NCBI GenBank assembly: GCA_019155185.1
Contig: CM032813.1
Location: 14,861,561 to 14,925,560, forward strand
Direction: 5' to 3'
DNA: 64,000 bases
Origin: Beaufortia kweichowensis
Taxonomy: Eukaryota; Chordata; Actinopteri; Cypriniformes; Gastromyzontidae
The position numbers and the translations under genes are program-made. Positions 38,101 through 50,726 of the stretch are shown one piece after another. The notes beneath the pieces were generated by a model. It was not told where the DNA came from, made no database searches, and was given only the letters and a program-made list of their open reading frames with translations. Every line of letters starts with the position of its first letter. Within the stretch, counting starts at the first letter, position 1.

Positions 38101-40440
38101 CGGCCATGTGAAATGACCAAAAACGGTATGCCAGCTTTGACTTTTCATTTCAAAATCTGAAATTTTTCAGATGCAATCTATAACTTTTGGCTTTGATGTT
38201 TTAATTTCTTTGCTGGATTCTTTCCACCTTCCTGCTGCTGTCTGAGAGCAACACGATGGGATTTGTGGTGAGAACGCCATGTGAAATGACCAAAACCGGT
38301 ATGCCAGCTTTGACTTTTCATTTCAAAATCTGAAATTTTTCAGATGCAATCTATAACTTTTGGCTTTGATGTTTTTAATTTCTTTGCTGGATTCTTTCCA
38401 CCTTCCTGCTGCTGTCTGAGAGCAACACGATGGGATTTGTGGTGAGAACGGCCATGTGAAATGACCAAAAACGGTATGCCAGCTTTGACTTTTCATTTCA
38501 AAATCTGAAATTTTTCAGATGCAATCTATAACTTTTGGCTTTGATGTTTTAATTTCTTTGCTGGATTCTTTCCACCTTCCTGCTGCTGTCTGAGAGCAAC
38601 ACGATGGGATTTGTGGTGAGAACGGCCATGTGAAATGACCAAAACCGTATGCCAGCTTTGACTTTTCATTTCAAAATCTGAAATTTTTCAGATGCAATCT
38701 ATAACTTTTGGCTTTGATGTTTTTAATTTCTTTGCTGGATTCTTTCCACCTTCCTGCTGCTGTCTGAGGGCAACACGATGGGATTTGTGGTGAGAACGGC
38801 CATGTGAAATGACCAAAACCGGTATGCCAGCTTTGACTTTTCATTTCAAAATCTGAAATTTTTCAGATGCAATCTATAACTTTTGGCTTTGATGTTTTTA
38901 ATTTCTTTGCTGGATTCTTTCCACCTTCCTGCTGCTGTCTGAGAGCAACACGATGGGATTTGTGGTGAGAACGGCCATGTGAAATGACCAAAACCGGTAT
39001 GCCAGCTTTGACTTTTCATTTCAAAATCTGAAATTTTTCAGATGCAATCTATAACTTTTGGCTTTGATGTTTTTAATTTCTTTGCTGGATTCTTTCCACC
39101 TTCCTGCTGCTGTCTGAGAGCAACACGATGCTGGATTTGTGGTGAGAACGGCCATGTGAAATGACCAAAACCGGTATGCCAGCTTTTGACTTTTCATTTC
39201 AAAATCTGAAATTTTTCAGATGCAATCTATAACTTTTAACTTTGATGTTTTTAATTTCTTTGCTGGATTCTTTTCCACCTTCCTGCTGCTGTCTGAGAGC
39301 AACACGATGGGATTTGTGGTGAGAACGGCCATGTGAAATGACCAAAAACGGTATGCCAGCTTTGACTTTTCATTTCAAAATCTGAAATTTTTCAGATGCA
39401 ATCTATAACTTTTGGCTTTGATGTTTTTAATTTCTTTGCTGGATTCTTTCCACCTTCCTGCTGCTGTCTGAGAGAGCAACACGATGGGATTTGTGGTGAG
39501 AACGCCATGTGAAATGACCAAAACCGGTATGCCAGCTTTGACTTTTCATTTCAAAATCTGAAATTTTTCAGATGCAATCTATAACTTTTGGCTTTGATGT
39601 TTTTAATTTCTTTGCTGGATTCTTTCCACCTTCCTGCTGCTGTCTGAGAGCAACACGATGGGATTTGTGGTGAGAACGGCCATGTGAAATGACCAAAACC
39701 GGTATGCCAGCTTTGACTTTTCATTTCAAAATCTGAAATTTTTCAGATGCAATCTATAACTTTTGGCTTTGATGTTTTAATTTCTTTGCTGGATTCTTTC
39801 CACCTTCCTGCTGCTGTCTGAGAGCAACACGATGGGATTTGTGGTGAGAACGGCCATGTGAAATGACCAAAACCGGTATGCCAGCTTTGACTTTTCATTT
39901 CAAAATCTGAAATTTTTCAGATGCAATCTATAACTTTTGGCTTTGATGTTTTTAATTTCTTTTGCTGGATTCTTTCCACCTTCCTGCTGCTGTCTGAGAG
40001 CAACACGATGGGATTTGTGGTGAGAACGGCCATGTGAAATGACCAAAACCGGTATGCCAGCTTTGACTTTTCATTTCAAAATCTGAAATTTTTCAGATGC
40101 AATCTATAACTTTAACTTTGATGTTTTTAATTTCTTTGCTGGATTCTTTCCACCTTCCTGCTGCTGTCTGAGAGCAACACGATGGGATTTGTGGTGAGAA
40201 CGGCCATGATGACCAAAACGGTATGCCAGCTTTGACTTTTCATTTCAAAATCTGAAAATTTTTCAGATGCAATCTATAACTTTTAACTTTGATGTTTTTA
40301 ATTTCTTTGCTGGATTCTTTCCACCTTCCTGCTGCTGTCTGAGAGCAACACGATGGGATTTGTGGTGAGAACGGCCATGTGAAATGACCAAAACCGGTAT
40401 GCCAGCTTTGACTTTTCATTTCAAAATCTGAAATTTTTCA

Positions 40441-40700
40441 GATGCAATGACTTTTCATTTCTGCTGCTGAAATTTTCAGATGCAATCTATAACTTTTGGC
40501 TTTTGACTTTTCATTTCAAAATCTTTTTTCAAATCTATAACTTTTGGCTTTGATTTTTTAATTTCTTTGCTGGATTCTTTCCACCTTCCTGCTGCTGTCT
40601 GAGGGCAACACGAATTTGTGGTGATGGGATGTTGTAGGACCAAAACCGAGAGCGACTTTTCATGTCAAATGACCAAAATGCAATCTATGCCAGCTTTGAC
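40441..40700 (+). repeat. Scrambled block inside the array
   Basis: Fragments of the unit appear out of order and truncated (for example GATGCAATGACTTTTCATTT and GTGATGGGATGTTGTAGGAC) between regular copies. A similar but shorter block lies at 43563-43740. Confidence 0.85.
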
Positions 40701-43562
40701 TTTTCATTTCAAAATCTGAAATTTTTCAGATGCAATCTATAACTTTTGGCTTTGATGTTTTTAATTTCTTTGCTGGATTCTTTCCACCTTCCTGCTGCTG
40801 TCTGAGGGCAACACGATGGGATTTGTGGTGAGAACGCCATGTGAAATGACCAAAACCGGTATGCCAGCTTTGACTTTTCATTTCAAAATCTGAAATTTTT
40901 CAGATGCAATCTATAACTTTTGGCTTTGATGTTTTAATTTCTTTGCTGGATTCTTTCCACCTTCCTGCTGCTGTCTGAGGGCAACACGATGGGATTTGTG
41001 GTGAGAACGGCCATGTGAAATGACCAAAACCGGTATGCCAGCTTTGACTTTTCATTTCAAAATCTGAAATTTTTCAGATGCAATCTATAACTTTTGGCTT
41101 TGATGTTTTTAATTTCTTTGCTGGATTCTTTCCACCTTCCTGCTGCTGTCTGAGGGCAACACGATGGGATTTGTGGTGAGAACGGCCATGTGAAATGACC
41201 AAAAACGGTATGCCAGCTTTGACTTTTCATTTCAAAATCTGAAATTTTTCAGATGCAATCTATAACTTTTGGCTTTGATGTTTTTAATTTCTTTGCTGGA
41301 TTCTTTCCACCTTCCTGCTGCTGTCTGAGAGCAACACGATGGGATTTGTGGTGAGAACGGCCATGTGAAATGACCAAAACCGGTATGCCAGCTTTGACTT
41401 TTCATTTCAAAATCTGAAATTTTCAGATGCAATCTATAACTTTGGCTTTGATGTTTTTAATTTCTTTGCTGGATTCTTTCCACCTTCCTGCTGCTGTCTG
41501 AGGGCAACACGATGGGATTTGTGGTGAGAACGGCCATGTGAAATGACCAAAACCGTATGCCAGCTTTGACTTTTCATTTCAAAATCTGAAATTTTTCAGA
41601 TGCAATCTATAACTTTTGGCTTTGATGTTTTTAATTTCTTTGCTGGATTCTTTTTCCACCTTCCTGCTGCTGTCTGAGGGCAACACGATGGGATTTGTGG
41701 TGAGAACGGCCATGTGAAATGACCAAAACCGTATGCCAGCTTTGACTTTTTCATTTCAAAATCTGAAATTTTTCAGATGCAATCTATAACTTTTGGCTTT
41801 GATGTTTTTAATTTCTTTGCTGGATTCTTTCCACCTTCCTGCTGCTGTCTGAGAGCAACACGATGGGATTTGTGGTGAGAACGGCCATGTGAAATGACCA
41901 AAACCGGTATGCCAGCTTTGACTTTTCATTTCAAAATCTGAAATTTTTCAGATGCAATCTATAACTTTTAACTTTGATGTTTTTAATTTCTTTGCTGGAT
42001 TCTTTCCACCTTCCTGCTGCTGTCTGAGAGCAACACGATGGGATTTGTGGTGAGAACGGCCATGTGAAATGACCAAAACCGGTATGCCAGCTTTGACTTT
42101 TCATTTCAAAATCTGAAAATTTTCAGATGCAATCTATAACTTTTAACTTTGATGTTTTAATTTCTTTGCTGGATTCTTTCCACCTTCCTGCTGCTGTCTG
42201 AGAGCAACACGATGGGATTTGTGGTGAGAACGGCCATGTGAAATGACCAAAAACGGTATGCCAGCTTTGACTTTTCATTTCAAAATCTGAAATTTTTCAG
42301 ATGCAATCTATAACTTTTGGCTTTGATGTTTTTAATTTCTTTGCCTTTTCCAGCTGCTGTCTGAGGGCAACACGATGGGATTTGTGGTGAGAACGGCCAT
42401 TGAAATCCAAAAACCGGTATGCCAGCTTTGACTTTTCATTTCAAAATCTGAAATTTTTCAGATGCAATCTATAACTTTTGGCTTTGATGTTTTTAATTTC
42501 TTTGCTGGATTCTTTTCCACCTTCCTGCTGCTGTCTGAGAGCAACACGATGGGATTTGTGGTGAGAACGGCCATGTGAAATGACCAAAACCGGTATGCCA
42601 GCTTTGACTTTTCATTTCAAAATCTGAAATTTTTCAGATGCAATCTATAACTTTTGGCTTTGATGTTTTTAATTTCTTTGCTGGATTCTTTCCACCTTCC
42701 TGCTGCTGTCTGAGGGCAACACGATGGGATTTGTGGTGAGAACGCCATGTGAAATTACCAAAACCGGTATGCCAGCTTTGACTTTTCATTTCAAAATCTG
42801 AAATTTTTCAGATGCAATCTATAACTTTTAACTTTGATGTTTTTAATTTCTTTGCTGGATTCTTTCCACCTTCCTGCTGCTGTCTGAGAGCAACACGATG
42901 GGATTTGTGGTGAGAACGGCCATGTGAAATGACCAAAACCGGTATGCCAGCTTTGACTTTTCATTTCAAAATCTGAAATTTTTCAGATGCAATCTATAAC
43001 TTTTGGCTTTGATGATGTTTTTAATTTCTTTGCTGGATTCTTTCCACCTTCCTGCTGCTGTCTGAGGGCAACACGATGGGATTTGTGGTGAGAACGCCAT
43101 GTGAAATGACCAAAAACGGTATGCCAGCTTTGACTTTTCATTTCAAAATCTGAAATTTTTCAGATGCAATCTATAACTTTTGGCTTTGATGTTTTTAATT
43201 TCTTTGCTGGATTCTTTCCACCTTCCTGCTGCTGTCTGAGGGCAACACGATGGGATTTGTGGTGAGAACGCCATGTGAAATGACCAAAACCGGTATGCCA
43301 GCTTTGACTTTTCATTTCAAAATCTGAAATTTTTCAGATGCAATCTATAACTTTTGGCTTTGATGTTTTTAATTTCTTTGCTGGATTCTTTCCACCTTCC
43401 TGCTGCTGTCTGAGGGCAACACGATGGGATTTGTGGTGAGAACGCCATGTGAAATGACCAAAACCGGTATGCCAGCTTTGACTTTTCATTTCAAAATCTG
43501 AAATTTTTCAGATGCAATCTATAACTTTTGGCTTTGATGTTTTTAATTTCTTTGCTGGATTC

Positions 43563-43740
43563 TGTTCCACCTTCCTGCAAAACCCGGTGCCAAAAACGCT
43601 TTGTTTTCATTTCAAAATCTGAATTTTCAGATGCAATCTATAACTTTTAATCTTTGATGTTTTAATTTTGCTGGATTCTTTCCACCTTCCTGCTGCTGTC
43701 TGAGGAGCAACACGCGATGGGATTTGTGAAAACGCCATGT
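43563..43740 (+). repeat. Second scrambled block inside the array
   Basis: A broken unit with AAAACCCGGTGCCAAAAACG, a shortened hairpin and GAGGAGCAACACGCGATGGG. It marks local rearrangement near the right end of the array. Confidence 0.8.
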
Positions 43741-44887
43741 GAAATGACCAAAAACGGTATGCCAGCTTTGACTTTTCATTTCAAAATCTGAAATTTTTCA
43801 GATGCAATCTATAACTTTTTGGCTTTGATGTTTTTAATTTCTTTGCTGGATTCTTTCCACCTTCCTGCTGCTGTCTGAGAGCAACATCGATGGGATTTGT
43901 GGTGAGAACGGCCATGTGAAATGACCAAAACCGGTATGCCAGCTTTGACTTTTCATTTCAAAATCTGAAATTTTTCAGATGCAATCTATAACTTTTAACT
44001 TTGATGTTTTTAATTTCTTTGCTGGATTCTTTCCACCTTCCTGCTGCTGTCTGAGAGCAACACGATGGGATTTGTGGTGAGAACGGCCATGTGAAATGAC
44101 CAAAAACCGGTATGCCAGCTTTGACTTTTCATTTCAAAATCTGAAATTTTTCAGATGCAATCTATAACTTTTTTCAACTTTGATGTTTTAATTTCTTTGC
44201 TGGATTCTTTCCACCTTCCTGCTGCTGTCTGAGAGCAACACGATGGGATTTGTGGTGAGAACGGCCATGTGAAATGACCAAAAACCGGTATGCCAGCTTT
44301 GACTTTTCATTTCAAAATCTGAAATTTTTCAGATGCAATCTATAACTTTTGGCTTTGATGTTTTTAATCTCTTTGCTGGATTCTTTCCACCTTCCTGCTG
44401 CTGTCTGAGGGCAACAACGATGGGATTTGTGGTGAGAACGGCCATGTGAAATGACCAAAAAACGGTATGCCAGCTTTGACTTTTCATTTCAAAAATCTGA
44501 AATTTTTCAGATGCAATCTATAACTTTTGGCTTTGATGTTTTTAATTTCTTTGCTGGATTCTTTCCACCTTCCTGCTGCTGTCTGAGAGCAACACGATGG
44601 GATTTGTGGTGAGAACGCCATGTGAAATGACCAAAAACGGTATGCCAGCTTTGACTTTTCATTTCAAAATCTGAAATTTTTCAGATGCAATCTATAACTT
44701 TTGGCTTTGATGTTTTTAATTTCTTTGCTGGATTCTTTCCACCTTCCTGCTGCTGTCTGAGGGCAACACGATGGGATTTGTGGTGAGAACGGCCATGTGA
44801 AATGACCAAAAACGGTATGCCAGCTTTGACTTTTCATTTCAAAATGTGAAACATTGACTTTTAAACATCTAATTTGTGTCAAATCTC

Positions 44888-44893
44888 AATAAA
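44888..44893 (+). terminator. AATAAA just past the array
   Basis: A canonical poly(A) hexamer in the first unique sequence after the last unit. It is noteworthy only in combination with the candidate promoter at 26.6 kb; such hexamers are frequent by chance in AT-rich DNA. Confidence 0.3.
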
Positions 44894-46960
44894 TGCATTA
44901 CATTTTTTAATGATGTTTTTTTGTAGAACTAAATTTCTACAACTCACTCTTTTTACAATTACGTCTTTAGTAATATGGTTTTTCTCGATTCCTTGATTTG
45001 ATTACATTAATTTAATCATCATTACAAGACTACTTAATCTAAACTGCTTTTTAATCAGCCTCTTTCTTTATCATGTGCATGTGATTAAAATGAAATACTA
45101 CTGCACTTGCTGAAAAGGATTCATTTCAAACCGACAACACACATACAGTTTTGACATGTAAAGTATAGAAATATTTTGAAAATAAAAATATATTATAAAT
45201 ATAATATAATAACTATAAATTAAATATAATATAATAAACCAAAATAGCAGCAAGAATCTGAATATGTTAAGTGTGACTGCTCTGAGTGCTTTTATGTGTT
45301 AGAACTGAACACTATGTGGTTAAAAACAGGCTAAAATATAATGATAAATATACAAAAGACAAAAGTCCGGTATAATCCATTGGTCAGGTCACCCTCTCTT
45401 CTCAGGTCATCTGTGATTTCATAGTTTCTCATCAGACCTCAGATGAATCCTGTCTGAAAGCATGAATATGACAGCAATTATGAAGTCATTCTAATAAAAT
45501 GATGTCTTTGTTATATTGCAATGCATTATGGGCAGGTTCACAGGGTTAAAAACAGAATGTGATGTGAAATGAGAAGATTTGATTAATACAATTTTACTCA
45601 AGTTGCTGACAGATAATAATTAGGGGTAGTAACAGATAAAACGGGGCACAATATACTGTATTAATACTATGAAATCTTCCATATAGATGTTTTACAGCTG
45701 TTTTCTCTGTGTTTTGCACTGTGTTGTCTTTTAGGTAAACAGTCCTGGCAGAAAATGTTTTTTTTAATTTTTTTTTAAAAGCTGTGAAAGGCATCTCCAA
45801 ACCCATCTGTTCACTGATTTATAAAGACTAAAATTCAAACATGAACATGCATTATTAGCATGTCTTCATTGCAAATCTGATTCTGTAACCTGTTTGAGTG
45901 ATGTAAGCAAGTCAAGAGCCACTAGAGGGCAAAGTCTGTCTGTATAACTGTCTAACCTGATCCTCTTGATCACATGATCACCACATTTTGACAGAGATTC
46001 ATTGATGAGATTTAAGGGCCCAGCAGATGTACATGCTTTCATCAGTGCTGGATGATTAAACTTGTTTAGTTGGGCAGGAAATGAGGTGAGCTTTAGATTT
46101 GTCCTTTTAGGATTCATTTGAGCATGATTTTGTAAGATGAGAACGGAAGGGGTGACTGATATAAGAAAAATGAAATGAGTTTATGACAGAGTAATAAATC
46201 ACCTACAGCTTGACAATGGAAAGGAAAAGAAACCGAAATGAAAGGGTAATGAAGTAAAGAAAAACAGACCAACAAAATTCAATTTTGTCATTTAATTGGG
46301 TCCAGCCGAAAACCATTTCTTCGGAAAATCCTAAAACTTTCAGAGACAGCATCACTGTGGATGTGCAGGTAGTTTTATTCCTCTCGATATTACTTTCGTT
46401 GAAAATATGTCCTACATTTGTTCAGTGGGTGACCAGGTCTTATCCACATCTATTTCTGTCTCTTATTAGGGTGAGAAAAGAAGCACCTGTGAGAAATCTG
46501 TCACTACTGTCAAAACCACAAGGCCAAAGACACAGATCCTGCCTTTATTAACACCTGGAGAAAACACGCTCTGCTTTCCAAAGAATCACTGGATGCCCTT
46601 CTCACACTTCTTCATCCTTCTTTTTCTTTGCATACATGTGTCTTCTTTCTGGCTTTTTCTCTGTCACTTAACGCCCTTGCTGGGTCAATGCCCCTCTATT
46701 GGATGAAGTAACACGAGAGCTGGGGTATTTGCTGACTATAGTCTGGCGAGATATTGGATTCACTGACCTCACAGAGTCGCCAGAGGTCATACTGTATGGA
46801 AAAATCCAACGCTGTATTTAAAAGGACCTATAACGCAGAGAGGACAGAAATCATGAAGCATGAAGGATATGAATAATTACGTAAGATGCAGTGCAGAGCG
46901 AAACCAGTGCCAGATAATCAAAGACTTCATTAAACTTCTATTTCACGTGCTTTTCTTTTA
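44894..46960. other. Non-coding, no recognised feature
   Basis: AT-rich DNA right of the array. Short ORFs show no family resemblance or splice context. Confidence 0.45.
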
Positions 46961-47294
46961 CACTGCAAAAATAAATAACTTACTCAGAAGTTTTGACTTG
47001 TGTTACAGAACAAATATCTAAACATTCTAAAATCATAAAATATTTCCTTGATAAGCCAAATGACATTGGAATGAAATATTAAATTCAGGTGAGTTTATGC
47101 TTAAAACAAGCAAAAATATCTGCCAATAAAGTGAGAAAAATAAACTCAAATTAAATAATAAAAGAAGAGGTAAAGTTTATTTTTCTTGTTGCTTGTTTTA
47201 AGCATAAACTTGCCTTATTAAACGAGATTTATTGTCTTTTGCTTGTCAAGGAAATATATCCTGATTTAAGAATATATTCATTTATTTTGCAGTG
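46961..47294. mobile_element. Palindromic MITE, about 334 bp, flanked by TA
   Basis: The ends CACTGCAAAAATAAAT and ATTTATTTTGCAGTG are inverted repeats. Inner arms such as AGTTTATGCTTAAAACAAGC and GCTTGTTTTAAGCATAAACT are perfect complements. The element is flanked by TA on both sides. It is a common fish non-autonomous element. Confidence 0.88.
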
Positions 47295-50044
47295 TAGCTA
47301 CATTTCATTTATTCAAGGAAAGCAAAGCAAATTTGAATAAGTTCAGGTGAATTTGAGAGCTTAAATCAGGGATATAATGAAAATTCAATAGCAGTTTTAT
47401 AGGGTAGTACAGTGGTGTATCAGTGGTTGTAGTTTTTGCATTTCATTTATAAAGTCAGATTTGAGCACAATGGAAATCATTGTGATAGTGTGTCATTTCT
47501 TTGCATGTTAAAATACATTTCAATTCTAGTTTAAAACACTGAGGCATTTGTTATAAGTTTGTTATCACACTTGATCTATAAATACAGCTTCTGTTATTCT
47601 AAGAGGAAAGTTGTTGTTCATGGTTGAATCATGTCTGTTGGTTCTGAACACTGATGCGTGGTCCATGACTGTTTGTCTTGACTCCACAGTGATTGGCTTG
47701 TTTGCGTGACATTGTCCTACTCGCTAAAAGACCTGATTTTATATTGGCAACACAGAAAAGGCTAGACAGAAATCTCTGAACAATTACATATTGCAGTTTA
47801 TCAATAGTCGCCATCTGAATGAGGATCCTAAAACCTATAATTGGGTTTGTCTGAGCAGTCCGGACGGATCACGCCGTTAATGACGTCTGTCAAAGTCTGG
47901 AGAACATCCAAACTTATCATCAACAAGACTTTTCACTTACATCTGTAACTGAAGCTAACTGAAGGTCTTAAATCACCCATACAAATCCCACAGGAACCTT
48001 TACCAACAACCTCATCAGCAGGAGGCCAAAATTAGACGAGAGAGAAAATTAAGACGTTGACATTAAATTTCATTCATTTTAATTCAGTGTGAATCAAATC
48101 TATGAAAAACTAGTGAAGCGCAAAGACACTTTTCCATTCATACGGCGTTGTAATTTCAAATAACACCATACAGAAGAATAGATCAATCTATAAGTTTAAA
48201 ATAATTCAATTCCAGTTTAATGCATTAAAGCGCCTTTCTTTAAAACCTATTGTATCATCTACCTATTACAATAATAGGCAACCAAATACAATTATTCATG
48301 AATATATTGAGTTTCAGATTGTATGGGCAGATCCTTTCACCCGTACTTGACAAGCAGCTTTGTTATCATATAGATGAATAGATATCTGACTGACTGTTTT
48401 TGTGCGTCTCGTGCGTGTGGTTTAAGCTTCGGGGAGATGTGTGTTTAAAAATCAATTTGTTTGGTGTTAATCCTCACAAGGCAAGAGAATAGATGGGGAG
48501 AAAATGGGAGAGACGGTGTTTCGACATGAGAAAATCTCATTTGCATGCCAGCGAGAAGCGAGTGACTGTTTCAACAGAAAATCAATTTGGTACAGATGGA
48601 TTTGTGTAGGGGAAATAACCTTTCACACTTGAGTATTTCAGCTCTTTGTTGGGTATTTTATACTTTTTGACTACTAAAGGTGGAAATTATAAACATGATC
48701 AAGCGTCATAAAAACGGTGTCAGGGGTCGTGTCTGGGCCCAGATGTGATGCATGTATGTCATGATGAGAAATAACTGAGACAAATTATGTTGGGATAGTC
48801 ATCTAAACAGGTGCCGTGACCTTCTGAAACAACAACAATACATATCAGATCCAGAACCAATACCAGTAAAGTATTGATTACTGGTTAGTTACAGTTCGGT
48901 AAGTTCAGGGAGCGAGTTATTTTATGTATTTCAGTATATTAAACTCATATTTCTGTCTATTAAATCACTCTTACTTTTTAATTCTGGATCCGTCTATTGA
49001 GCAAAACTGACATGATATTATATGCGATTACATTTATTAAGCATTCAGGGTGTGGAAATTTGTGATTCAGTAGGATGATATTGATCTTGAACGTCTGTGT
49101 GGACGTGTGAATGAGAGATACAGATGAGGAAATATAGATAGAGAGAGAGATGCCTCAGTCTTTCTCAGCACCTTAATGAAAGTCTGGATATTGAGATTCA
49201 AGGTTGAATTCATCATGTGGAGGACAATGTTCTCTGTGGACGTTTGCAAATGGCATCTGATGAAACAAATTATGAATGTTGACGACTCGGTTCTCGGTCA
49301 CGGTCTTAAAATACCTGTTTGCAGCTGGCTCGTGTCCGACAATTCCAGTATGTATATATGTAAACAAACAGATTTGAAGAAAATTGTACAGTAATAATGA
49401 GTTTTGGGTAGTTTTCCTATATGTCTATTTCAGATAAAATCTGTATTATTATTATTTAAAAAGCAAATCTTAGATTACCCAAGGCTGATTCATTGCCTAT
49501 CCAGACAGATGGTTAATCATTTTCCTGGATGGTCTCTAGGTGGATTCCAGGTGTGAGAAGTAAATGGATAAATATTTTATTTACTCGCTTTTAAAATGCT
49601 AATCTTTGCCTGATCGCAGCTCTTGTTACTACACTTCAAGACACAGATGCCTTATTGCTGAACAATAAGAGCGTTTTTACTCTGCAGTATAACATTTGGC
49701 ATTCATAGCAGCCTGTGCATAATAGATATATACACCATAAATATATATAAATCACAGTCTAAGCGCCCAGATACATTCTGGCAAGGACTTACAGTGTGCC
49801 GGGACAGAATCTCTCTCCCCGTAATTAATACGCAGAGTGCATTCAGCTTTTGGCTACCACGACTGATAACTGGACTGTTAGATCACTTTCAGACATATTT
49901 CAATCTCTCTTTGACTTTGCGTGTCCCCCCTTTCTCTATCTCTCTCTCTTTGGTTTGCCTTTTTGAAAGGCTTTACATTGAACACATAAAAATTGTGCAT
50001 TGAAAAGCAAGCAATTTCAACTTACAGACCAGCCTACAGTACAT
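47295..50044. other. Non-coding upstream of chrna4
   Basis: No exon recognised. Some of it may be distal regulatory DNA of chrna4, but nothing in the sequence proves this. Confidence 0.4.
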
Positions 50045-50351
<307 letters not shown>

Positions 50352-50389
50352 ATAAGGCAAAGCCTCCAGCACAAAACAACTACTCAGTG

Positions 50390-50726
50390 TAATAGGCAGA
50401 GATTGGAAGGTGGAGGGGCCAGAGAGAAAGTGAGACAGAGAATGAGAGTGAAACAGCAAAACTGAGAGACAGAGAGAGAAGGTGTTACAATGCCAGAGAG
50501 GTTTTTTAATGGATTCTGAGGGACTTTTTACTTTTACTTAAGGTTTGGACATTGAATGAGTTTGTTTCATCGAGTCGAGTTTGTTTTATGTGTCTATTGT
50601 TTTTATATGTCTATTCGTTCATTGTTTTGTTTTTTTGAAAACAGAACTTTTTCTTAAAGCAAAGAAACAGCAGGGGGTTTAATTGTTGCGCTGATATTTT
50701 GGAATAGTGGAATATAAGTGGACGAG
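50390..50726 (+). promoter_or_regulatory. Probable chrna4 promoter and 5' UTR
   Basis: Unique sequence between the CT microsatellite and the signal-peptide exon. No TATA box stands out. The transcription start is unknown. Confidence 0.4.

Larger units (their letters stand above)
27103..44850 (+). repeat. Giant tandem array, about 100 copies of a ~175-bp unit
   Basis: Head-to-tail copies, all in the same orientation, spaced 173-182 bp (for example GCCAGC at 27217, 27399, 27573, 27746 and finally 44644, 44819). Span divided by spacing gives about 100 copies. Unit landmarks in order: ATGCCAGCTTTGACTTTTCA; ATCTGAAATTTTTCAGAT (a 7-bp inverted repeat); GCAATCTATAACTTTTGGC; TTTGCTGGATTCTTTCCACC; TTCCTGCTGCTGTCTGAG; CACGATGGGATTTGTGGTGA; CATGTGAAATGACCAAAA. 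Copies are nearly identical. They differ mainly by one-base indels in homopolymers and a few binary variants: GAGAGC or GAGGGC, CGGCC or CGCC, AAACGG or AACCGG, TTTTGGC or TTTTAAC. Indels fall in the exon-like part and change frame between copies, so the array as a whole is not protein coding. I do not recognise the satellite family. Confidence 0.97.

Noticed and set aside
27103..44850. CRISPR-like array
   Set aside because: The whole ~175-bp unit repeats with no unique spacers, and the context is a vertebrate genome.
27103..44850. Centromeric satellite
   Set aside because: Unit length would fit, but the array is under 20 kb and flanked closely by single-copy genes. Not excluded as a small relative of a satellite family.
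45594..46551. Short ORFs right of the array as new genes
   Set aside because: 70-88 codons, no splice or family signals, AT-rich background in which such ORFs are expected by chance.
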